DNA from: Cryptomeria japonica
Lineage: Eukaryota; Streptophyta; Pinopsida; Cupressales; Cupressaceae
Assembly (NCBI RefSeq): GCF_030272615.1
Contig: NC_081414.1
Span: forward strand, 914,635,648-914,699,647
Direction: 5' to 3'
Length of the DNA: 64,000 nucleotides
In this document: positions 55,436-64,000 of the stretch, in pieces
Layout of the letters: every line of letters starts with the position of its first letter
Numbering within the stretch: the first letter of the stretch is position 1
Made by a program: the position numbers and the translations under genes
The notes under the pieces: generated by a model
Seen by the model: only the letters and a program-made list of their open reading frames with translations
Told to the model about the DNA's origin: nothing
Database searches by the model: none

Positions 55436-56755
55436 TTTTAAGGCTTGGATGTTGACGCGTTCCTAAGGGACTAGTTTGAAGGTTTCTCTTGAGTTGAGGT
55501 TGATTAGACAAGTGAGGATGATGGTTTCAGAGGCATAAAAGGATTTGATAGCTTCTGAGTTAGAGATGGGATATCACATATTTCTCTGAGAAATAAGAGC
55601 TCAGGTTGCTTGTTGTCAAGGATTCTGAAGCAGAGTTTGTCCAATCAAGGAGGAATAAAATCAGAACAAAATTGTTCACAATAGATGAGCCTTAGCAAGA
55701 TGCAGTGGATATTATAGGCATGACTTCTAGAGTCTACAGTCATGTTGAAAAACACCAAAATGATGATTTTTCACGTGAATGAGCATCACCAAATGAAGTG
55801 TAAAAATGTTATAAATACAATAGAGTGGTGACTTAATTGGTAGAAGAGAAACTCATAAAAGAAACCTTTTTCATTTTCTGAGAGTGGTTTTTTCCTCAGA
55901 AAGGAAGATGATGTTTGAGCAAGATCGTGCATGGAGTTGTTGTATGCTCTGTGATACCGGATGGGTGTTTTTTTGTTTTCTTTTGTGTGAGTTTGTTTAT
56001 TGTTAGAGGGGTTGTGAAAGTGAGAAGGATTACCAGAGGGGGTGTGAAATCCTTTTCTTATCAAGAAAGGCCAAGCATGGCACATCCTCTGCTTCTACTC
56101 TATCATAGGATGGCAAGGGGTTTGAAGAAGGATCCTGCAGAGGAATGAAAGAAAGATTTTTTTTGGGTGGGGAGTGGCATCCAATCATCTTTGTGACAAC
56201 ATGGAAGCTGCAACCCCTCCCCAACATATTACATTCACCCTAAAGCTCATGTTTCCACTTTCCCTAATCGTGGGCATGAAGGCTTAGGCTCCTCTTTCTA
56301 TTGTCTCTGTTCCTGGGCATGAAGGCTTCCTCCTCTATTTGGAAATGATTTGTTGGACAGAACGTAACATCTCACATTCCATCCAAAGGCATCATGGTGA
56401 TAATGGTATGGCTCAAGCAATTTTGAAAGTTGTATAGTCATCGGGGTTCCTTTTCTGGTTCCAGTAGTGATTCTAGACTCTAGGTGAAGGGAGCAAGTTG
56501 TATATTGTATAGTCATTTATAGAGCAAATGAAAAGAATATAGTGTCAAGCTTTGTGCAGGTTCTTGAAGGAGTTATATATAAATTTATTTTGTGTATAAT
56601 TCTATCTCATTCAAATGATCAGAATCATGAGATTTAATTTTTTTCATTTGTTGCATTGATTTTTTCTTTTTGACAGGTAATTGGCCAAAGCCTGAATAGC
56701 TTTTGACTGGAGCTATGAACTAGTGGGGCCACAGTAGGGGGACCCATCCCCATTA
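55436..56755. other. Unassigned sequence
   Basis: No recognisable gene or element. Short ORFs (99 codons minus at 55786-56085, 77 codons plus at 55915-56148) have no motif and overlap each other. A phrase GGGCATGAAGGCTT occurs twice (56273 and 56315). Confidence 0.4.
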
Positions 56756-56942
56756 CCTATATTATTATTATTATTATTATTATTATTATGTGTGATTAGA
56801 TTGACCCCAAGACCTTCCCCATCCTTTGGAAGGCCAAGAGTCATAGCTTAGAATTTCACTTTAGATGTCCCTATTGGGAATTGAACTTGGGTCTCCACAA
56901 TGAGAACCCAGTGTTTTAACCACTTAATCTCAACCCCTTGGA
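56756..56942 (-). mobile_element. tRNA-derived SINE-like element
   Basis: On the minus strand it begins GGGGTTGAGATTAAGTGGTT (A-box-like) and has AAGTTCAATTCCC (B-box-like) about 45 nt later, the spacing of a tRNA-type pol III promoter. A unique body follows and it ends in a (TAA)n tail, seen as (ATT)n on plus at 56758-56789. Length about 185 bp. No target duplication is clear. Confidence 0.65.
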
Positions 56943-57692
56943 CTTCATTGTTGCATTGCTATGGTGTATGTAATTTTTTATTTAGTGCTTCCTAATCCTA
57001 TTATGCCTGGGATTGCAAAATTTATGTTAGTCTGGAATCATATTAAGGATTCACCTCATTCTAATTGGTGGGCGAATTATAGACATAGTCATAGAAGTTA
57101 GAACACCTCCATATATATTACATAAACATCCATAGAATATAAAGTCATAAGAGTATTAAGAATGAAAGTATTAAACACCACAATAGATAGGAATACAACA
57201 TAATTAGTAAAACATCAAGACAACATACTAGTGCCTTATCCTAGGGCATAGAGTCACTTACAATTCAAAGAAAAGCTGATAATAAACTTCAAAAAGATTA
57301 ATTTGCAAATAAATAGGAATGAAATTATGAATAATGCCATTACATACACAACCCAGATTCATATGTAAACTGAAAAACCCTTGACCATTCAATTCATAGT
57401 GAAGACATAAATTCAACACAAAGACAATTATGTGAAGATCTCAAACTACAAATGATATTGATATTATATTCATAATGATATCAGAAAGTAAATTGACAAT
57501 GTGATTCAACTATGCACTTATCAAATTCTTGAACATTTGAGCTATTATAACTATATAAGAGTTTTCAAGTTCAACATCAATAAAAGTGGCCAACTAGTCA
57601 TCCCTCTCTACCAATCAAAAAGAAAAAGTGGCCACCCCTCTCAAATTAATCTTGGAATCCTTTTATAAGATGAGGATTCAACAAGCTTAGGA
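56943..57692. other. Unassigned AT-rich sequence
   Basis: No gene seen. It follows the minus-strand pseudogene and may hold its 3' untranslated part; no similarity to the inner LTR's 3' part was visible by eye. Confidence 0.4.
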
Positions 57693-60600
57693 TTACTGTG
57701 AGGAATCCTGGGTAGCAACCTCAACCTGAGATTTCTTCTTTGGCTTTAGCATGGCTTGCAACCTGTCCACCTCTTTGTCTATTGGCCAACTAAATGCCTT
57801 TACCTCTTCCAACTTTGCAATTGAATCTGTCCATCTAGCATCTGTAACTTCCCTAGACTCAACAATAAACTTTGCATGGTCAACCTCAACCTTGAACAGT
57901 GAATCAAGCATATCGTTAAGGAAATCAGCATCAACCTGTTCATTTACATGCTTGATTATTTATTCTTGCTCCAGAATCAAATCAAATTCATCGGTCCAAT
58001 TAGAAACTGATTTCAAATCTCCATTACTACCATAAATTGAAGGCACCAATTTACTATAACCTTCCCCAAATGTCTGCAATTTTTCATTTATAAGTGCATC
58101 CTTCCCTGTGAAAAATGCATAAGTTGCATTCATTACCTCCACCATGTCTTTCGTGTCATTGATCTTGGGAGGCAACTTGTCACTATACATCATTGCAGTA
58201 TCTAGCTTATCCATTAATCTATTTCTTCCTAACCAAACATTGAACAAAGGTCCAAGAAAAGCGACAGCCTCGGAGGATGTTTTACTTGCCTCTTTCAAAG
58301 AAATGTGCAAATCATGCACTACCATCAATTTTCCTTTCAATACATTAATCCTGTGTTTCAGAATTCTTGACACAATAGAGATAGCCTTGACATTTTGTTC
58401 CTTTTCAAGCTTTTCAATTTTCCCTATGTATTTCTCCATTTTTGTTGTCACTTCAGCTGGTATTTCTTGTACTTGTTCTGTAATTTGTATTGGAGGGGGC
58501 TCATTTGCAATTTTTTCTTTCAACTCCACTAACTCTTCCTCTAGAGTGCCCTTCTTCATTAGTGTCTCCTCATATTTTTTAGACAATGCAATCAATTGGG
58601 TATATTTTTCTGTGTATCTTCTTGACAAATCCTCTATTTTTGATAAATTCATGAAAGACACTTGAGTAAAAAATGAGGCAATCTCTGTGTCAGTTGTGTT
58701 CTACAAGTTCCAGATCATTTTGTCAGCTTTCTTTTCTACTTGGATATTTAGAAGGTGGGGCTTTTGAGTGGAAGGGGCCAAAGACCAAGCAACAAGTGTC
58801 TTTGACATAGGATTAAATCTTGTTCCTCTTATTACATCTCCAATTTCAAATTCAGTTTTAAACATTGGGTCCTCTTGCTTCCTAATCTAATCAATAATAA
58901 AAATAGACTGGATATCCCAGTCAGACATCATAATCATACCAGTACTCTTAATCAATTGTCTTGCCTGTTCCATAGATATTTGCTCCTTGTCAGGATCATA
59001 TTCCTGCAGTGCCTTGATGATCTCCTGTTTCTTTTCTTCATTTGCTTCCTCTATGATCATATTTTTGTCTTAATTGTTTTTGCTTCAATCTTGTCAAAAA
59101 ACTTTTAAATTCATCTGACTTAATAAAGTCATCATCTTTCATGAACTCATTTGAAAACATCACATGCTCATCAAAGCCTTGAGCAAGGGCTTCATTTGTT
59201 TCTCCCTGTTCTTCATTTTTCCTTGCTTCTCTGAGATGTGTCCTTATTTGATGAAAGTATTGTCCTTGTTCTGTAACAATTGCTCTAGTAGGGTCTCTCC
59301 TCACAATTATACCGACCTCATTGGTTTTTTGTTTCTTTGTAGCTGGGGTGGATTGAACTTCATCCCCACTCTCTACATCATCAGCAAACACACTAAGTGG
59401 CCTCTTGCCATCTAAAGAATGTCGACCTTGGGGGTCTTGCTACTAAGCAACCACTTCTGAATCTAGAATTTGAGGCATTTGTTCCATTAGAGTTTCATAT
59501 AAACTCAGCATTTTGTTAATCCTCTCCAGGTATGGGCTATCAGGGCAAAAACCTGAGAAACTAGGGTCAACAACCTTCAATTCTGCTTCAACTCTCATCA
59601 AATTTTTACATTTTATTCTCCTTTCTTGTACTTCATCTTTTCTCAGGAAATTTCTAACCACATCTTCATCATCCAATGGTTCATGGTCCTTTATTGTGGC
59701 CCAAGGTGTCATTTTTGGCATTGCAACTTTAATAAATTATTTTGGATCACAGAATCTAGACACGGCATTAACCAACCTATATTGTTTAAGTAAATTGTTT
59801 ACTTCATCAAAAGAACTCCTACCAATGGTAAAATTAGATGCAACCCAAAGCCTAGGAAGAAGAGAACCCTTCCTATGTTTATCAAGGTATTCTTTTTCAA
59901 CTAGGGTCAATTGTCAGATAAACTCCATAAAAGCAATCCTAATTGGAACAAATTTTGGTAAAATATGGGGAGGCTGAGGACACCCATAGACTCTGATCAC
60001 AGTAAAGTTATCAAAAAAATAAAAGTCCCCCCAGTTATGTGAAATAGACCAGTTTGGAACAAACTACTAAGGTCTTAAAACTCTCGTAACATTAATTGAC
60101 AATCGTTCCCTATTTATTCCTATCATTTCCATAATTGGCGAAACAATCCAATTTTAAAAGAAAAGGAAAGAAGAATGGGGAGAACTATTGTCCCAAACCT
60201 GGGTCCATCTTTGTATTGGAATTAAGACATTGAATTCTTCTTTGAAAAGCTCTAATTCTTTATCCATGAACTCAACATTATAAAACAAGATTAAATGCAT
60301 CAACAATGAATAATGCTTGAATGTAGGGTTGGGTGCACCACTCTGAATTTCAACTAGAGCATTATGAATGTGTTCAACCACATAGCCCACATAATTGTAA
60401 TCTTTGTTAACATCTGGGTGTTGAATGTCCATAGCCATCATCAGTAATTCAGTTGACACTGTTGAATCTCCATTAAAACCCAACACTCTACATAATCCAT
60501 AGATTGTACAATGCATATAATGGTAGAAAGGTGTGATATCAAATGGTGGTTCGATACTCTCTGGAATTATAACCGGCTTCCTATTCACCCTAGGCATGTA

Positions 60601-61160
60601 TTTGGGGATTGCATGCTTCTTGATAACACTTTTTTGGTTGTCATAATCCTCTGCAATCCGCTCCAAATCTATATATGTACATGCAGCACCAGTAATTTGG
60701 AAAGCTTCAACAAAGCTAGCTCTATTAATTGAAACTAGGGCAGACTAGTTCTTTCTTTTGATTACCCTAGATATTGGGCAATAGCATTTGGTCAACTCTT
60801 TGATCAAATCCACATCAACATACACATCTGGCACATTTAACTTTGCCATATTTAAATCCCAAGGGTTTGACATCGGGACACCCTTAACCCTATTATTCCA
60901 TAAATAATTAAACAGAGAAGAACCAGTCATATTAATCATGGTAGGGTTTCTGCATTGGCTCCATAAATCTTTTCATGCCAAATCATTTGTATTCAAAGCA
61001 ATGAAAGTCCTTGCATCAAATCTACAAATTCTTCTTTGTATTTCTTAACCATCTTTTCCTCAGTGGCACTAGCCTTGGAACCTCCAAGTCCTCCCGCTCC
61101 ACTTATCGTGGCCTTGGGCTTGGGCTTGAGCTTGGGCTTGGAAGCTCCAGTTCCACTCAT
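57693..61160 (-). pseudogene. Diverged, broken homologue of the LTR-encoded 1,200-aa protein
   Basis: Minus strand; ATG at 61160 (MSGTGASKPK), final stop at 57693; 3,468 nt against 3,603 for the inner LTR ORF. Colinear blocks: NPWDLNMAKLNVPDVYVDVD for SIWELDVGKLVVPGVFMDTD; HYSLLMHLILF for WYSLLMHLFLF; HNWGDFYFFDNFTVIRVYG for HNWGDMYLYPVSTVFRVFG; AVSRFCDPK for AVSRCADPE; FMKDDDFIKSDEFKSFL for FLADDSFVTSEAFMQFI. A basic NLS-like ATKKQK and C-terminal coiled coils are also kept. Stops and frameshifts separate at least seven open pieces, so it is dead or needs unknown introns. Possibly part of another giant LTR in reverse orientation. Confidence 0.82.
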
Positions 61161-61311
61161 CGCCTAGCTCATTTTAGCTGCAAGAAAAAAAATTAACTAA
61201 TTTTTTGAATTTTTCCCACACCCAACACTCTAAATTCTCCAACATTGTTGCAGAGCTCAATTCATTGGATTACCTCGAAGATAGAATGCATTAATGCAAT
61301 TATACAAAATC
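61161..61311 (-). other. Upstream flank of the homologue
   Basis: AT-rich, probably the leader of the pseudogene. No convincing TATA box was seen. Confidence 0.35.
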
Positions 61312-62945
61312 TTGGCTCGATCATGCAATTTATAGTATTTGGGTGCCATCACTTCTCTCAAGTCTCAAGTCTTATTAATTGCCACACTTGCATGAACTAG
61401 CTACTGTGGCATTAATTCAAATTTCAAACTTCAAAGCTGAAGTACTCGAGTGAAATTTGAATTCATGACCTTCTATTTGATTATGATTCCCATTCAAAAC
61501 TTTTACAGAACCCGGCAAACAAGTCCACGTGTTAGCGAGTTAGTGACAGTGATACAAAATCCTCTTAATCACAAGCTCGCAAACCCTTTTACGAATCCTC
61601 AAAGAATCTCACAAGTGAGAGACAGTCATTGATCTTCATCAAGCCCTTCAGTCACAACCTCACAACAACAGTTGTAATGTTCTTTCTTTACCTACGAGCT
61701 GGCGACCACTGTAAATCTAACAAAACAACTTATTTCATCGCAAGCTCGCAACTAGAAACTTAACTTGACTTAAACCCTTACGATCCTGTGACAACAAGAC
61801 ACTTAACTACCATCGCATGCTCGCAACACTTTTTGACTTAAGACTTACAAACCCGCAAGCATGCGATAACCATAAAATTAGACCAAAACTTACCTGTCGC
61901 CAGATCGTAACTTAAAATGCTAAACAACTTCAAAACATGCAAGCAAGCGACAAAACCAACTAAGATGTGATACCAACCACATCACATGATCACAAATTAA
62001 AATGACTTAATCGCGAACACCTCGTGACCTTGCGATAACATAAAATCACACCCAATCGCAACCTCACAACATAAAATGGTATTTGGGCACCGTCACTTCT
62101 CTCAAGTCTCATTAATTGCCATTTGTAGTTTGCCACACTTGCATGAACTAGCTAGTGTGGCATTAATGCAATTATACAAATGTCAAAATCTCGGCTCGAT
62201 CATGAAATTTATGGTATTTGGGCATCGTCACTTAATATTAATTGCCACACTTGCATGAACTAGAAGTAGCTACTATGGCATTTGATTGGCGATTTCCATT
62301 CAAACTTTTATAGAACCCGGCAAACAAGTCCACATGTCAATCCCCATCTTTAATCGCACACTCACAACTGATTATAACAATTTGGAAAGGAACTAGTGAG
62401 TTAGCGACAATGCTACCAAATCTTCTTAATCACAAGCTTGCAACCCCTTTTATGAATCCTCAAAGAATCTCACGAGTGAGCAATAGCCGTTCATCTTCAT
62501 CAAGCCCTTCAGTCGCAACCTCGCAACAACATTTGTAATATTCTTTCTTTACCTGCGAGCTGGCGATCACTGCAAATCTAACAAAATAACTTATTTCATC
62601 GCAAGCTCACAACTAGAAACTTAACATGACTTAAACCCTTGCGATCCCGTGACAACAAGATACTTAATCAACATTGCATGCTCACAACACTTTTTCACTT
62701 AAGACTTACAAACCCGCGAGCATGCGATGACCACAAAATCAGACCAAAACTTACCTATTGCCAGATCGCAACTTAAAATGCTAAACAACTTCAAAACCTG
62801 TGAGCAAGTGATGAAACCAACTAAGTTGCGATACCAACCACATTGCATGATCACAAATTAAAATGACTTAACCACGAACACCTCGCGACCTTGCGACAAC
62901 ATAAAATCACACCCAGTCGCAACCTCGCAACATAAAATGGTCAAG
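61312..62945. repeat. Tandem duplication of an about 870-bp TCGC-rich unit
   Basis: Unit A from about 61312 and unit B from about 62184 share long stretches: CTCGGCTCGATCATGAAATT, AACCCGGCAAACAAGTCCAC, TCCTCAAAGAATCTCAC, CTTTACCTGCGAGCTGGCGA and GATACCAACCACAT. A third partial start (GGTATTTGGGCACCGTCACT) is at 62080. Many differences are CG to TG/CA. It lies upstream of the LTR-protein homologue, as the dyad repeats do in the inner LTR. Confidence 0.8.
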
Positions 62946-63350
62946 TGCAAAACATCTTGCGAGGTAGCAACAACTAAAATCTCCCAGTACTCGCAAGCTC
63001 GCGACTTAAACTGACTTGATGATAAAGGACCTGCAAGCTAGCGATAACCATAAAATCTCAAAACTTTTTATCTCTTGACCACAACGACCCAGCGAGTACC
63101 AACAAAAATCGATGTTTTATGTTAATTTACCATCATAAACAGGCGCAAGTAGTGGCACATAGACCATTAATGACTTAGTACTTACTCGCTAACTCTCGTG
63201 GCTATAATGCATGGCATCAAACTAATTTGAGACCTCACAACCAAAGCAATTTTATTAGCAATCTCCAACTCACTAACATAAAATGCTAACACTCAAGAAA
63301 ATAGAGACCTCATGATTTAAACCCAAACCAACACTCACTAAGTTGCCACT
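62946..63350. repeat. Further TCGC-rich array, copy of 54.8-55.4 kb
   Basis: Contains CTCGCAAGCTCGCGACTTAA, AAAACTTTTTATCTCTTGACC and the block 63170-63345 that matches 55170-55330 in the same orientation. Confidence 0.7.
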
Positions 63351-64000
63351 TAAATTATTAAACGTGAAATTTATCTGCGCATTAGAGATGAAACATTAAA
63401 CATGTCTGACCAACCGTTTGACCACACTTGACATTGACATGGACAAATAAAGAGAGGACAACTCAGATTTTCAACGCACGACAACTTCGGTTTACTAGCC
63501 AACTAAGACAAAAAACAAACACAAAACTCTAATCGGCATGAACATCATGTTAAGCATTTAATATAGAATAGTAGAAAGGTTCTAGCAGTAACAGTTATGC
63601 AATATGAATAATTTTATGGATCTTGTGACACAAATTGTTGCATTTCATGTTCAACATAATGTGGAACCAAATACCAATTTACTAATAATTCAATTGTTTA
63701 CTAATAAATCAAATTCACAATTAAAAATATGAAATAAGTATCTGTTCTGATTGACAAATTCAAGGAATAGAATATCAAAAATCATCAATGACAACTATAG
63801 TATTGCAATTTTGCAAATTAAAATTTTAATATGACTCAAGAACTATAGTATAATTATAAATACCTATAAACTGACTACTAATTCACTTCAGTGACTCACT
63901 CTCAGGCTTCCATATCTCAAATGGAGTCAAGATTTGGAAATTGACTAGTACTAATAGGTTCATCTTCATTCTGAGTCGAGTATTCAAAAATGTCTTCATC
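63351..64000. other. Unassigned AT-rich right edge
   Basis: No ORF, repeat or element recognised. Becomes strongly AT-rich from 63540. Confidence 0.4.

Noticed and set aside
55786-56148. Two overlapping ORFs as a possible host gene
   Set aside because: Opposite strands, under 100 codons, no motif, no promoter or splice context that favours either.

Overview
The window is nuclear DNA from a land plant with a large, repeat-filled genome. A gymnosperm/conifer is my best guess, because of the nested Ty3/gypsy Tat-type elements, very long LTRs, AT-rich spacers and lack of host genes; this is inference, as no single-copy gene confirms it. There are no bacterial features, rRNA genes, tRNA genes or CRISPR arrays. 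Nearly everything is mobile-element sequence, stacked as insertions within insertions.

Layout. 1-5835: minus-strand remnant of a Tat-type Ty3/gypsy element (aRNase H-integrase, 3' noncoding region) carrying an antisense plant-mobile-domain (PMD) gene relic, itself split by a probable solo LTR (1367-2573). 5836-6848: Ty1/copia RNase H scrap and a 41-bp minisatellite. 6849-54793: a degraded Tat-type element ('outer') with 1.14-kb LTRs, near-perfect 5-bp target duplications (GTGAC/GCGAC), a broken gag-protease-G-patch region at the left and RT-RNaseH-aRNaseH-integrase at the right. Between those halves (about 14.48-42.06 kb) lies part of a related element with another antisense PMD relic, a polypurine tract and an LTR. 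Into that block the youngest element ('inner', 15564-35825, 20,262 bp) inserted, with perfect CATTC target duplications. The outer 3' LTR is split by a minus-strand internally deleted element (47981-54177). 54794-64000: CpG-containing TCGC-rich repeat arrays, a tRNA-derived SINE, and a broken minus-strand gene homologous to the ORF carried in the inner element's LTRs.

Main discovery candidate: the inner element has 6,536-bp LTRs, and each LTR holds an intact 1,200-codon ORF (17526-21128 and 31252-34854) with its own upstream TATA box, tandem dyad/G-box repeats, a 47-codon uORF, a possible 5'-UTR intron and a downstream AATAAA. Each LTR therefore looks like a self-contained gene, so a solo LTR left by recombination could still encode the protein. 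I do not recognise the protein. It has a large globular N-terminal half, a bipartite NLS-like basic cluster and C-terminal coiled coils. A diverged, frameshifted homologue at 57693-61160 shows that it is a family.

How the parts would work together in the inner element: the U3 promoter would drive a genomic RNA whose first long ORF is the LTR protein. Gag-Pol (22297-29142, one frame apart from a single amber codon) lies downstream and would need splicing, readthrough or internal initiation. Its pol has an unusual order, protease - archaeal-type RNase H - RT - degenerate RT-linked RNase H - integrase. The outer element in the same window has RT - RNase H - aRNase H - integrase. Sequence differences, homologies and motifs were read by eye; no alignment program or database search was run.
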